This document shows positions 1-8,408 of a DNA stretch of 52,918 nt, one piece after another (positions within the stretch are counted from its first letter, which is position 1; the number at the start of each line of letters is the position of its first letter). The position numbers were made by a program, and so were the translations under genes. Below the pieces are notes generated by a model, which was not told the DNA's origin, made no database searches, and was given only the letters and a program-made list of their open reading frames with translations. This DNA is from Anaerotignum sp. (lineage in GTDB: Bacteria; Bacillota; Clostridia; Lachnospirales; Anaerotignaceae), in the NCBI RefSeq assembly GCF_030625865.1, contig NZ_DAOUQB010000023.1:1-52918 (forward strand). The letters are read 5' to 3'.

Positions 1-2
1 TG

Positions 3-65
3 GTAATGTTCTTTACATGGCTGGTAGGTAAGCTGGAAAGGAGGCTGAGAAGCAGTGAGCGCTAA
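3..65 (+). CDS. Amino-acid ABC transporter permease, 3' end only
   Basis: The window opens inside this gene, and only about 20 codons remain. The tail contains [14 protein letters not shown], the basic C-terminal end typical of polar amino-acid ABC permeases of the HisM/GlnP type. It overlaps the GTG start of the following ATPase gene by 11 bases, as expected for translationally coupled importer subunits. The assignment rests on this short tail and on the neighbour. Confidence 0.6.
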   Translation, partial: VMFFTWLVGKLERRLRSSER

Positions 66-801
66 AGAAACTCTAATAAAAGTTGAAAATGTACAAAAAT
101 ATTATAACGGCGGCGTAATTAAAGCACTAGACGGGATTAATACAGAAATAAATAAAGGCGAAGTCGTTGTTGTAATTGGTCCTTCGGGCTCAGGCAAATC
201 AACCTTTTTGCGTTGCCTAAATTTGTTGGAAATTCCTACGGGGGGCAACATCTATTTTGAGGGCGTTGATATTACAGATTCAAAAACGAATATTAATATT
301 CATCGCCAGCGCATGGGAATGGTTTTTCAACATTTTAATTTGTTCCCTCATATGACAATACTGAAAAATATGATTATTGCGCCCATGAAGCTTCAAAAGA
401 AAAGCCAGGCGGAAGCAACCGAGTTGGCGATGAAACTTTTGAATCGAGTGGGATTGGGAGATCGTGCTAATGCATATCCTTCACAGCTTTCGGGGGGACA
501 GAAGCAGCGTATTGCTATTGTGCGTGCATTATGTATGCAGCCGGAGGTAATGCTTTTTGATGAGCCGACATCAGCCTTGGATCCCGAGATGGTAGGGGAA
601 GTTTTGGAAGTTATGAAACAGTTGGCCAATGAAAATATGACGATGGTAGTGGTGACCCATGAAATGGGCTTCGCAAAAGAAGTTGGCACCAGGGTAATGT
701 TTATGGCTGATGGCAAGCAAGTAGAAGAGGGAACACCCAGAGAAATTTTTGAAAATCCCAAAAGTGAGCGTTTGCAAACGTTCCTTGCTAAAGTCTTGTA
801 A
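55..801 (+). CDS. Polar amino-acid ABC transporter ATP-binding protein (GlnQ/HisP type)
   Basis: This 248-residue ATPase should power uptake of a polar amino acid from a periplasmic-type binding protein through the upstream permease. Visible motifs in order are Walker [10 protein letters not shown] (about residue 43), Q-loop [10 protein letters not shown], signature [10 protein letters not shown], Walker [13 protein letters not shown] and H-loop VTHEM. The length and the QHFNLFPH segment are typical of the PAAT family. The start is GTG, preceded by AAGGAGG about 10 bases upstream, and it lies inside the end of the permease gene. A hairpin follows the stop, so this is probably the last gene of its operon. 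The substrate cannot be read from the ATPase. Confidence 0.9.
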   Translation: MSAKETLIKVENVQKYYNGGVIKALDGINTEINKGEVVVVIGPSGSGKSTFLRCLNLLEIPTGGNIYFEGVDITDSKTNINIHRQRMGMVFQHFNLFPHMTILKNMIIAPMKLQKKSQAEATELAMKLLNRVGLGDRANAYPSQLSGGQKQRIAIVRALCMQPEVMLFDEPTSALDPEMVGEVLEVMKQLANENMTMVVVTHEMGFAKEVGTRVMFMADGKQVEEGTPREIFENPKSERLQTFLAKVL

Positions 802-838
802 GTGGAATGAAATATTTTGCTCGCTCTCAGAGAATAGA

Positions 839-885
839 GAACCCGTTTATTGCCGTAACGTAGCAGTAAATGGGTTCATTTATAT
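839..885 (+). terminator. Probable terminator after the amino-acid importer operon
   Basis: A 15-bp stem (839-853 with 863-877, several G-U or mismatched pairs) around a 9-base loop is followed by an AT-rich ATTTATATTTAT tract. It lies 38 bases past the ATPase stop. Confidence 0.6.
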
Positions 886-1204
886 TTATAAAAAATATCT
901 ATTATTTTTGGCTGTAAAAAAAGATGAATTATGGTATAATATAGAAATATTTTATGATGAATGAAGTGCTGATCGTTATAGCCTCTTCATATACACTGGA
1001 GTTTCATGTATGATTTGTTCAGTTTAGAGGAATAGAAAATGGGTATGATATATTTAAATCTATTTCTGGAACGAAAACAATAGTGCTCATTATAGAATTA
1101 GGATTTTTTTTATTTAAGTCCTAAAAAGTTTGATAGGATGTTTATAAAAAATGTGTGCAATAGAGATGAGCCATTTGCTTATATCGTTTTAGAGGAGGAG
1201 AATT
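886..1204 (+). promoter_or_regulatory. Intergenic region with an extended -10 promoter
   Basis: There is no convincing gene in this roughly 320-base gap. A TGG-TATAAT extended -10 box lies at 932-940, with only a weak -35 candidate (CTGTAA, 912-917). If it is used, the transcript would carry a leader of about 255 bases ahead of the YbjQ-family gene. I see no recognisable riboswitch in that leader. Confidence 0.4.
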
Positions 1205-1522
1205 ATGATTTTAGTAAATACAGATTATATTAATGACAAAGAATTAGAAATGCTGGGACTCGTTCAGGGGGCCACAATTCAGTCAAAGCATATTGGAAAA
1301 GATATTGGTGCAGGGTTAAAAAGCATTGTAGGTGGTGAGCTTTGTGGCTACACAGAGATGATGATGCAGGCGCGAAATATTGCTACGGAGCGTATGATAG
1401 AGATGGCGAATAAACTTGGGGCAGATGCGGTGATCAATGTTCGTTTTACAACCAGTGCTGTTACAACGGCGGCAGCAGAGGTTATGGCTTATGGAACAGC
1501 CGTGAAATTTAAAAGTAAATAG
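1205..1522 (+). CDS. YbjQ/UPF0145 family protein (putative heavy-metal-binding domain)
   Basis: This 105-residue protein has the family's full length and signature. An N-terminal LGLVQGATIQSKHIGKDI segment is followed by GGELCGYTEMM, a central helix ending NIATERMIEMANKLGADAVINVRF, and a C-terminal AYGTAVKF strand. The family is thought to form a small pentameric alpha/beta fold. Its heavy-metal-binding label is historical and the function is unknown. AGAGGAGGAG lies just upstream of the ATG. The next gene, a CorA-like transporter, follows after 25 bases, so the two may be co-transcribed. Confidence 0.88.
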   Translation: MILVNTDYINDKELEMLGLVQGATIQSKHIGKDIGAGLKSIVGGELCGYTEMMMQARNIATERMIEMANKLGADAVINVRFTTSAVTTAAAEVMAYGTAVKFKSK

Positions 1523-1547
1523 TTTTATACATTAAAGGATGTTTGCT

Positions 1548-2468
1548 ATGTTTATGATTATTGGCAACGGAGGGTATAAAATCTCTCCGCATTTGGAAAA
1601 AAGTCAATCAAAAGATATAGAATTTTTATCTGTTACAACCTATGAAGAAATGGAGAACAGAGCGAAAACATGGGGGATTTCTTTAAAAATTCTTGATGAA
1701 GCACGTCGTTTTGGCTATGCAAAGTATGACTCTTTTGAAAATTTTGATTGTATCAGTCTGGAAATGCCAGATTTTAATAAAATAATGCTAAGCTACGGAA
1801 GTGTAATCATATATTTGGAAAAAGGGCGAGCTTTCTTTTTCACTTCCCAAAAACAACGCGTTATGGAATTGCTTGAGGATAGTGCAAAGAATTTAGGAGA
1901 AAAAATTTCTTTGAATCGTATTATTTTCTTGTTTTTTGAAGCGCAAACAAGACAAGATTATGAGGTTTTTGATGCCATCGAAAAAGAGATTATGGATATG
2001 GAACAGATTTTAATTACATCCCAAAAGCATAATTGTGTTGGAAATATTATAAGCCTCAGGAAAAGGCTAATGTTTTTGAAAAGATACTATGAACAGTTTT
2101 TAAATGTGCTGGATATTTTAGGCGAAAATGAGAATGGTATTTTTGATGGGAAAACCCTACGTTCTTTTAAAATGCTAAACAGAAGAACAGAGCGGCGCTT
2201 TCAAAATGTGTTGAATCTCCGGGATTCCGTTACCCAGGTAAGGGAGTCTTATGAGGCAGAGGTAGATATAAGCTTGAATAAAACCATGAAGATTTTTACG
2301 GTGGTGACAACAATTTTTTTGCCTTTGACTTTGATTGTAGGGTGGTACGGTATGAATTTTGATATGCCGGAGTATGGATGGAAATATGGTTATTTTTCCG
2401 TAATTTTGGTTTCGCTGATTTTTATTGTCGCAGGAATTTATTTTTTCAAAAAAAACAAATGGTTTTGA
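1548..2468 (+). CDS. CorA-family divalent-metal transporter-like protein
   Basis: The protein has about 306 residues, with a long N-terminal cytoplasmic alpha/beta and helical domain and two C-terminal membrane helices. The first helix ends in WYGMNF, the GMN selectivity motif that defines CorA Mg2+/Co2+/Ni2+ channels, and a second hydrophobic helix and a KKNKWF tail follow. The N-terminal domain diverges from classical CorA, so ion preference is open. I place the start at the ATG at 1548, because the upstream in-frame ATG at 1539 abuts the AAAGG ribosome site. It sits directly after the YbjQ-family gene. Confidence 0.85.
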   Translation: MFMIIGNGGYKISPHLEKSQSKDIEFLSVTTYEEMENRAKTWGISLKILDEARRFGYAKYDSFENFDCISLEMPDFNKIMLSYGSVIIYLEKGRAFFFTSQKQRVMELLEDSAKNLGEKISLNRIIFLFFEAQTRQDYEVFDAIEKEIMDMEQILITSQKHNCVGNIISLRKRLMFLKRYYEQFLNVLDILGENENGIFDGKTLRSFKMLNRRTERRFQNVLNLRDSVTQVRESYEAEVDISLNKTMKIFTVVTTIFLPLTLIVGWYGMNFDMPEYGWKYGYFSVILVSLIFIVAGIYFFKKNKWF

Positions 2469-2491
2469 CTCGTGAATTTTGAAGAAAAGTG

Positions 2492-2519
2492 TTGACAGAA
2501 TTATTTTTGGTGCTATAAT
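2492..2519 (+). promoter_or_regulatory. Promoter of thrS
   Basis: Perfect -35 TTGACA (2492-2497) and -10 TATAAT (2514-2519) separated by 16 bases, placed just before the T-box leader. Confidence 0.85.
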
Positions 2520-2525
2520 CAAAAG

Positions 2526-2787
2526 TGTTTCAATTGAAAAATGAAAAGCGATGATGAGGACAGTAGTCCTTTCAAAACGACCAGAGAGGGACATCGGATT
2601 ATAATAATCTTGGGTGGAAATGTCCTGCGTTGCGAAAGAGTATGAATACCACCTCGGAGTGGCTCTAATAAAGCCCGTTGACTACGTTACAGTTATAAAT
2701 GAGTGGTTTTTTAACAAAAAGGGTGGAACCGCGGGAGAATTATGCTCTCGTCCCTTTCCGAAAGGAAAGTGGATGGGAGTTTTTTTA
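2526..2787 (+). promoter_or_regulatory. T-box leader, threonine-specific
   Basis: This RNA leader senses uncharged tRNA-Thr and controls read-through into thrS. The AGAGAG element of stem I is at 2582-2587. The specifier region reads GAAT-ACC-ACCTCGGAG, which places a threonine codon ACC at 2648-2650. The conserved antiterminator sequence GGGTGGAACCGCGGG is at 2721-2735. A terminator hairpin (about 2745-2779) with a run of seven T follows. The specifier codon matches the downstream synthetase, which supports the reading. Confidence 0.93.
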
Positions 2788-2841
2788 TTGTAATCTGCTT
2801 TCCTAAGAAAATTGTTTTATTTCGAAAAGGAGAGGATAAAC

Positions 2842-4749
2842 ATGAAAATTACTTTAAAAGATGGCATTGTAAAAGAATATGAACAGGCAGTATCCGTATT
2901 GGATATTGCAAAATCTATTAGTGAAGGTTTGGCAAGGAACGCTTGTGCAGGTATGGTAGATGGAGAAGTGAAGGATTTACGTTATGTTGTGGAAAAGGAT
3001 GCCCAAGTAAGTATCTGCACATTTGATGATGAAGCAGGTAAAATGGCATTCCGCCATACGACTTCCCATATTTTAGCACAGGCAGTAAAAAACCTTTATC
3101 CTGATACAAAATTGGCAATCGGACCTGCGATAGCAGATGGGTTCTATTACGATTTTGACCGTGAAAAAGCTTTTACTCCTGAGGAATTAGAAATAATTGA
3201 AGGGGAAATGAAGAAAATTGTAAAAGCTGATTTGCCTATCGAACGTTTTGAATTGCCTCGTGCAGAAGCAATTAAATATATGGAAGACAGAAATGAGCCT
3301 TACAAGGTAGAATTGATTCAGGATTTGCCCGAAGACGCAATCATTTCTTTCTATAAACAAGGTGATTTTACAGATTTATGTGCAGGGCCTCACTTGATGA
3401 GCACTAAATATGTAAAAGCAATTAAATTGACTTCTGTTGCAGGTGCATACTGGAGAGGCAGCGAAAAGAACAAAATGCTTTCCCGTATTTATGGTACTTC
3501 CTATCCTAAGGCATCTGAATTGGAAGCATATTTGACAATGATGGAAGAAGCAAAAAAACGGGATCATAGAAAATTGGGCAAAGAATTGAAATTGTTTGCT
3601 ATGTTGGACGAAGGCCCTGGATTTCCATTCTTCTTGCCTAAGGGTATGGTTTTGAAAAACACATTGTTGGAATACTGGAGAGAAGTGCATAAAGAAGCTG
3701 GCTATGTTGAAATTTCCACACCAATTATTTTGAATCGACAGCTTTGGGAAAAAAGCGGTCACTGGGATCATTATAAAGACAATATGTACACAACGGTGAT
3801 TGATGATATGGATTACTGCGTAAAACCTATGAACTGCCCAGGTGGTATGTTGGTTTATAAGCAGGATATGCATTCTTATCGTGATTTACCCATGCGTGTT
3901 GGTGAAATTGGGCTGGTTCACAGACATGAGAAATCAGGTGCCTTACATGGCTTGATGCGTGTGCGTTGCTTTAACCAGGATGACGCCCATATCTTCATGA
4001 CAGAAGAGCAGATTAAAGATGAAATCAGCGGCGTAATGCGCTTAATTGATGGAATTTACAAGAAATTTGGGTTTAAATATCATGTCGAGCTTTCTACCAG
4101 ACCTGAGGATAGCATGGGTTCTGACGAGGCTTGGGAAATTGCAACAACTGGTTTAAGAGATGCTTTGGACGAAAATGGCGTTGAATACGTTGTAAACGAA
4201 GGCGATGGTGCTTTTTATGGCCCTAAAATTGATTTCCATTTGGAGGATTCCATCGGCAGAACATGGCAGTGTGGCACAATCCAGTTGGATATGCAGATGC
4301 CTGAACGGTTCGAATTGGAATATACAGCTGCTGACGGAAGCAAAAAGCGTCCTATTATGATTCACCGTGTTGCATTTGGTTCTATTGAGCGTTTTATTGG
4401 TATCTTAATTGAGCATTTTGCGGGGCAGTTCCCTGCATGGATTTCTCCTGTACAGGTAAAGGTTTTGCCTATTTCTGAGAAATTTGCTGATTATGCAAAG
4501 CAGGTATCTGATTCCTTGGATGCAGAAGGCATTCGTGTGGAGGTTGATTACCGTGCAGAAAAAATCGGTTATAAGATCAGAGAGGCAAGAAACGAAAGAG
4601 TGCCTTATATCATCGTTGTTGGCGAAAAAGATGTGGAAGCAAACAAGGTTTCCTTACGTACCAGAAAGAATGGTGACGAAGGTCAGGTTGATTTGGCAGA
4701 TGTTATTGGCAGATTGAAAAAAGAAATTGCAGAAAGAAGCATGGACTAA
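2842..4749 (+). CDS. thrS: Threonyl-tRNA synthetase
   Basis: The enzyme charges tRNA-Thr with threonine in the cytoplasm. The 635-residue chain has the usual order: N-terminal TGS domain (about 1-60), editing domain with HTTSH (HxxxH zinc/editing motif) near residue 75, class II catalytic core with PMNCPGG and the motif 2 stretch RVRCFNQDDAH, motif 3 GSIERFIGILIEH, and a C-terminal anticodon-binding domain ending in a helix rich in Lys and Glu. I choose the ATG at 2842 (MKITLKDG) with AAGGAG 10 bases upstream. The longer frame beginning at a TTG at 2812 lacks a ribosome site. Regulation is by the T-box leader. Confidence 0.97.
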   Translation: MKITLKDGIVKEYEQAVSVLDIAKSISEGLARNACAGMVDGEVKDLRYVVEKDAQVSICTFDDEAGKMAFRHTTSHILAQAVKNLYPDTKLAIGPAIADGFYYDFDREKAFTPEELEIIEGEMKKIVKADLPIERFELPRAEAIKYMEDRNEPYKVELIQDLPEDAIISFYKQGDFTDLCAGPHLMSTKYVKAIKLTSVAGAYWRGSEKNKMLSRIYGTSYPKASELEAYLTMMEEAKKRDHRKLGKELKLFAMLDEGPGFPFFLPKGMVLKNTLLEYWREVHKEAGYVEISTPIILNRQLWEKSGHWDHYKDNMYTTVIDDMDYCVKPMNCPGGMLVYKQDMHSYRDLPMRVGEIGLVHRHEKSGALHGLMRVRCFNQDDAHIFMTEEQIKDEISGVMRLIDGIYKKFGFKYHVELSTRPEDSMGSDEAWEIATTGLRDALDENGVEYVVNEGDGAFYGPKIDFHLEDSIGRTWQCGTIQLDMQMPERFELEYTAADGSKKRPIMIHRVAFGSIERFIGILIEHFAGQFPAWISPVQVKVLPISEKFADYAKQVSDSLDAEGIRVEVDYRAEKIGYKIREARNERVPYIIVVGEKDVEANKVSLRTRKNGDEGQVDLADVIGRLKKEIAERSMD

Positions 4750-4758
4750 GTTTTCAGG

Positions 4759-4795
4759 GGGTGCAGACAAAGCTTTGTCTGCACCCATTTATAAG
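4759..4795 (+). terminator. Perfect 14-bp hairpin after thrS
   Basis: GGGTGCAGACAAAG (4759-4772) is followed directly by its exact complement (4773-4786), then ATTTATAA. It is very stable but has a poor T-tract, and it could act in both directions. Confidence 0.65.
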
Positions 4796-4812
4796 TATTA
4801 TTAAAAAATATG

Positions 4813-4841
4813 TTGACGAAATTGAAATAAAGTGATATAAT
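4813..4841 (+). promoter_or_regulatory. Promoter of the infC-rpmI-rplT operon
   Basis: -35 TTGACG (4813-4818) and -10 TATAAT (4836-4841) with an optimal 17-base spacer. Confidence 0.85.
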
Positions 4842-4848
4842 TCTATGG

Positions 4849-5006
4849 TAATAAAGAAGAAGTTCCGCTTCTCACCTTATGGCATGAGCTGTATAAGGTT
4901 AATACACGAATTGTAAATCAGAGAGTTTACTCTGTTTTTCTGTGTGCGGCGGATTCTTCCGGCGCAATTTTTTTGCGTTCTTGCGGAATAACGGTACAAT
5001 AATTTG
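4849..5006 (+). promoter_or_regulatory. L20-type autoregulatory leader of infC-rpmI-rplT
   Basis: The transcript leader contains GTTCCGCTTCTCACCTTA, which resembles the conserved part of the Firmicutes L20 leader. It ends in a GC-rich hairpin (4944-4966, one mismatch in the stem) followed by a run of seven T (4968-4974), which looks like an intrinsic terminator ahead of the first gene. In Bacillus, ribosomal protein L20 binds this leader and causes premature termination. I infer the same here from position, sequence and terminator, without having folded it. Confidence 0.75.
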
Positions 5007-5020
5007 GGAGGTGCTTTGCT

Positions 5021-5527
5021 ATTACAGAATTAATGATCAACGAGCAAATCAGAGACAGAGAGGTAAGATTGATCGACGAAAATGGGGAACAGTTGGGAAT
5101 CGTTTCTTCTAGAGATGCCCAGAAGCTTGCAGATGAAAAAAGGTTAGATCTGGTTAAGATTGCGCCAACTGCAAAACCTCCGGTTTGTCGTATCATGGAC
5201 TATGGAAAATACAAATTCGATCAGGCTAAGAAAGAAAAAGAAGCCAGAAAGAAACAAAAAACCGTAGATGTCAAAGAACTTCGTTTGTCTCCCGGTATCG
5301 ATACCCATGACGTTCAGGTAAAAGTAAAAAAAGCAAATGAATTCTTGAAGGATGGGGATAAGGTAAAGGTTAGCATTCGTTTTAGAGGACGTGAAATTGG
5401 TCATTCCAAAGCGGGCATGGTCATTCTGGAAGACTTTGCAAAAGAAACAGCAGAGTTTGGTGTGATTGAAAAAGAACCCAAGATGGAAGGCAGGAGCTTA
5501 GTTATGTTCCTTGCACCAAAGAGCTGA
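5021..5527 (+). CDS. infC: Translation initiation factor IF-3, AUU start
   Basis: IF-3 binds the 30S subunit and checks the start codon-initiator tRNA pair. The N-terminal part (INEQIRDREVRLID...) and the C-terminal domain (RLSPGIDTHD, FRGREIGH) are intact. The ribosome site GGGAGGTG (5006-5013) fits an ATT codon at 5021 (spacing 7). It does not fit the first in-frame ATG at 5033, which lies 19 bases away, and no ATG, GTG or TTG lies in frame between them. An AUU start is the classical device by which IF-3 represses its own translation. The resulting protein has 168 residues, beginning (M)TELMINEQ. Confidence 0.93.
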   Translation: MTELMINEQIRDREVRLIDENGEQLGIVSSRDAQKLADEKRLDLVKIAPTAKPPVCRIMDYGKYKFDQAKKEKEARKKQKTVDVKELRLSPGIDTHDVQVKVKKANEFLKDGDKVKVSIRFRGREIGHSKAGMVILEDFAKETAEFGVIEKEPKMEGRSLVMFLAPKS

Positions 5528-5600
5528 TCCGCAGGAAGGAAGAAAGCAACAAGACACAAGCAGGTTTATCTGCTAGAATTATTTTAGGAGGATTAACATT

Positions 5601-5801
5601 ATGCCTAAGTTAAAGACAAAAAAAGCAGCAGCGAAAAGATTTAAAATCACTGGCACAGGTCAGCTGAAAAGACAGAAGTCCAATACACAGCATATTCTTG
5701 GCAAAAAGTCCAGAAAGAGAAAAAGAAACTTGAGACACGCTACAACTGTTGACAAAACTGTATTGAACAGCATTAAGAAGAGACTGTTACCATACGCATA
5801 A
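5601..5801 (+). CDS. rpmI: 50S ribosomal protein L35
   Basis: A 66-residue, highly basic protein beginning [15 protein letters not shown] and containing [15 protein letters not shown], the L35 signature. TTAGGAGG lies upstream of the ATG. It sits between infC and rplT as in nearly all Firmicutes, and is part of the same L20-controlled operon. Confidence 0.98.
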   Translation: MPKLKTKKAAAKRFKITGTGQLKRQKSNTQHILGKKSRKRKRNLRHATTVDKTVLNSIKKRLLPYA

Positions 5802-5832
5802 TTTCGAGTATATTTTTTAGGAGGACTTTACC

Positions 5833-6186
5833 ATGGCAAGAGTGAAAGGCGCGTTAAACGCGAGAAAAAGACATAAAAAAGTATTGAAACTGGCTAGAGG
5901 TTATCGTGGTGCTAGAAGCAAGCAGTACAGAGTAGCAAAACAATCTGTAATGAAAGCTATGGCATTTGCATTTGCCGGAAGAAAACAGACTAAGAGAGAA
6001 TACAGAAGCCTTTGGATTACAAGAATTAATGCAGCTGCAAGATTGAACAATATTTCTTACAGCAAATTGATTCATGGTTTAAAGATGGCTGACGTTAACA
6101 TCAACAGAAAGATGTTGGCTGACTTAGCAGTTTCTGATCCTGCTGCATTTACAACATTGGTAGATACAGCAAAAGCTAAACTGTAA
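5833..6186 (+). CDS. rplT: 50S ribosomal protein L20
   Basis: A 117-residue 23S rRNA-binding protein essential for early 50S assembly. The basic N-terminus ([15 protein letters not shown]) and the globular domain with [15 protein letters not shown] are fully conserved. The ATG follows TTTAGGAGG. In this operon type L20 also acts as repressor through the leader upstream of infC. Confidence 0.98.
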   Translation: MARVKGALNARKRHKKVLKLARGYRGARSKQYRVAKQSVMKAMAFAFAGRKQTKREYRSLWITRINAAARLNNISYSKLIHGLKMADVNINRKMLADLAVSDPAAFTTLVDTAKAKL

Positions 6187-6203
6187 TTAACATTTGAGAA
6201 TCC

Positions 6204-6233
6204 GACCTTTTGTTAAAGCAAAAGGTCTTTTTT
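6204..6233 (+). terminator. Intrinsic terminator of infC-rpmI-rplT
   Basis: A 9-bp perfect stem GACCTTTTG / CAAAAGGTC with a 6-base loop, followed by TTTTTT. Confidence 0.95.
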
Positions 6234-6293
6234 CATGCCCTTGCTAAGTAACCCTTTATTAGGATATAAAAGAAAACGGGAAGGAGGCTGTTA

Positions 6294-7211
6294 ATGGGAA
6301 TCGTTTTAACAAAAGCTTTTGGATTTTTATTTATGATTACAATGGGTTTTGTCTTAAAACGAGGAGGATTGTTCTCCCAAAAGGATACAGACCTTTTGAC
6401 AAGGTTAATAATGAAAATAACGTTACCCATGGTAATTATAAGTAATTTTAGGACATTAAATCTAGACATCTCATTTCTAATGGATATTTTTATGGGAGTT
6501 GTTACAAACATTATTGCAATTGCGCTGATTTTATTTATAACCTGGAAAAGGCAACCAGCTGAACGTGCGTTTTTTATTATCAATGGCTCCGGTTATAATG
6601 TTGGCCTTTGTACATTGCCTTTTATGCAGAGCTTTTTCAAGGCTGATACGGTGGCTATTGTTTGTATGTTTGATGTAGGAAATGCAATCATGGTTTTCGG
6701 GATTACTTTTACCATTGCAACGTTGATTGCCAAGGGAAAGGGAAATGTGAAAGGAAAGGAAATTGCTAGAACGTTATTATCATCTATGCCCTTTGTAGCG
6801 TATTTGATTATGATTTCATTATGTGCACTAGGGATACGTTTGCCAAATCTTATATTTGATTTTGCAGGAATGATTGGTCAGGCAAACACCTTCCTTGCAA
6901 TGATTTTAATTGGAATTATGTTTGAGCCAAAGATGAAAAAAAGTGTATTAAAGGACATGGGTAGTGTTTTTGTTTTGAGAATTCTAATTGCCTCAGTTTT
7001 TTCCTACATAATATATCATTATTTGCCAGGTCCCTTGTTGCATCGGCAAATACTTTCTATTGTGGTTTTTTCACCGATACTGAGCATTGCACCAATTTAT
7101 ACAGAGCGGTGTGGTTATGATCGCTCTGCTGCAGCAGTATTAAATTCTTTGATGCTTCCTTTTAGTTTAATTTTAATGACAATTTTACTGCTTGTTTTAA
7201 AATTATACTAA
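6294..7211 (+). CDS. AEC-family permease (auxin efflux carrier/malate permease type)
   Basis: This 305-residue membrane protein has about ten hydrophobic helices in two halves. It carries typical AEC features: an early KRGGLFSQKD loop after helix 1, a helix break GSGYNVGLCTLPF in the middle, and SPILSIAPIYTERCGYD with a broken helix near the C-terminus. Members move organic anions or amino-acid-like compounds (malate, malonate, auxin in plants), and the substrate cannot be assigned. The ATG follows AAGGAGG. It stands alone, about 110 bases after rplT and upstream of a separate promoter. Confidence 0.85.
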   Translation: MGIVLTKAFGFLFMITMGFVLKRGGLFSQKDTDLLTRLIMKITLPMVIISNFRTLNLDISFLMDIFMGVVTNIIAIALILFITWKRQPAERAFFIINGSGYNVGLCTLPFMQSFFKADTVAIVCMFDVGNAIMVFGITFTIATLIAKGKGNVKGKEIARTLLSSMPFVAYLIMISLCALGIRLPNLIFDFAGMIGQANTFLAMILIGIMFEPKMKKSVLKDMGSVFVLRILIASVFSYIIYHYLPGPLLHRQILSIVVFSPILSIAPIYTERCGYDRSAAAVLNSLMLPFSLILMTILLLVLKLY

Positions 7212-7316
7212 TCAAAAAAGTGTTAAAACAAAATAGTGATTTAAAGGTTTATTCTGTGCAAATAGTTTAGTAATTATAAATTTGTTTAAGAATACATTGG
7301 TTTTTCGTGTTTTTCT

Positions 7317-7345
7317 TTGAATTTATATAAATGCTATGGTATAAT
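7317..7345 (+). promoter_or_regulatory. Promoter of the XRE-cupin regulator
   Basis: TTGAAT (7317-7322), 17-base spacer, TATAAT (7340-7345) with an extended TGG before the -10. The leader before the ATG at 7469 is about 115 bases and AT-rich. Confidence 0.75.
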
Positions 7346-7468
7346 TGCATTAAATTAAGCAAAAGATTTTTTCGGATAATTGTGAATTTAGCAATATAAT
7401 ATGATTTTGAGAAATTTTTTGCGCTCTCATTGTTGAAGTAAAAAGATAAAAAGATAGGGGATAATTTC

Positions 7469-8029
7469 ATGATTGGAGAAAAAATTAAAGCTGCAAGAGT
7501 GGAAAAAGGTATCACTGCAAAGGATTTGGCAGAAAAGGCAGAGGTGACCCCGGGATATATTTCGCAAATTGAACGTAATTTAATCAGTCCCTCCCTCTCA
7601 GTACTAATGCGTATTGCAGAAGCCATTGAGATACCTTTGGTTTCTCTTTTCTCCCAAGAGGAGGAACAGGAGCAGGTTACGGTTATTACAAGAGATAATC
7701 GAACAAAAATTCAGTTTGCTGATATTAATATGGAATATCAATTTGTGACACCATACAGCAGAAATACAAATGCGTGTACAAAAATGGAAATGCTGTGTTT
7801 TAAGCTGGGTGCAAAAAGCTGGGGTAGCACTATGGTTCAGTATCATGAGGAAGCTGCAGAGTGTACTTTAGTTTTAAAGGGTATCCTGGAATATCATATT
7901 GGTGATAGTGTATACACTTTAAAAGAAGGGGACAGCATTTATGTTCCCCAGCAAACATACCATCAGTTGTATAACCCTGGAGATGAAGATGTGGAAGCAG
8001 TTGCAGTTATTTCACCAGCGTTGTATTAA
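7469..8029 (+). CDS. XRE-family regulator with C-terminal cupin domain
   Basis: This 186-residue protein has an N-terminal Cro/CI helix-turn-helix (residues 1-65, GITAKDLAEKAEVTPGYISQIE) and a cupin-2 barrel (about 105-180, with YHEEAAECTLVLKGILEYHIG and the second motif YVPQQTYHQLYNPG). This architecture is common in regulators of amine, polyamine and amino-acid metabolism, where the cupin is thought to bind the effector. The next operon encodes a membrane transporter homologue and a PLP aminotransferase, a likely target set. A strong hairpin terminator separates them, so they are not co-transcribed from this promoter. Confidence 0.92.
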   Translation: MIGEKIKAARVEKGITAKDLAEKAEVTPGYISQIERNLISPSLSVLMRIAEAIEIPLVSLFSQEEEQEQVTVITRDNRTKIQFADINMEYQFVTPYSRNTNACTKMEMLCFKLGAKSWGSTMVQYHEEAAECTLVLKGILEYHIGDSVYTLKEGDSIYVPQQTYHQLYNPGDEDVEAVAVISPALY

Positions 8030-8154
8030 ATGAAAATTTGGAAAATAATTATATGAAGTAAAAAAACATTTTTTTCTTAGTATTTGTTGGATATTTTGCT
8101 TTTTAGCGCAAGCGGATATCTTTTGAATTAATTAGGATTAAATTAAAATTGGAT

Positions 8155-8203
8155 GAACATATCTTTTGGCTTAAACTTGTACAAAAGATATGTTCTTTTT
8201 TTA
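8155..8203 (+). terminator. Intrinsic terminator after the cupin regulator
   Basis: A perfect 14-bp stem (GAACATATCTTTTG at 8155-8168 with its complement at 8182-8195) followed by TTTTTTTA. Confidence 0.93.
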
Positions 8204-8303
8204 TTCAAAATTTCATATTTCGACAAAAAAATATATTTAAAGAGAACAATAATTTATTTTAAACTATAAAATTTACAAATACTAAAAAATGTTTAATATT
8301 TTA

Positions 8304-8332
8304 TTGACATTTAAATATATTAAATATATAAT
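8304..8332 (+). promoter_or_regulatory. Promoter of the YkvI-like/aminotransferase operon
   Basis: Consensus TTGACA (8304-8309), 17-base spacer and TATAAT (8327-8332). The region around it is nearly all A and T, and no clear operator palindrome was found. Confidence 0.85.
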
Positions 8333-8408
8333 CCTATTAAACTAAATTTAGTATTACTATTGCGCAGTAAAAAATGAAACGAAATATGCAGTATTAAGGA
8401 GGAATCAT

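Noticed and set aside
393-761. Minus-strand frames opposite the first ATPase and many similar ones
   Set aside because: Opposite-strand shadows of well-supported genes, without ribosome sites or family features.
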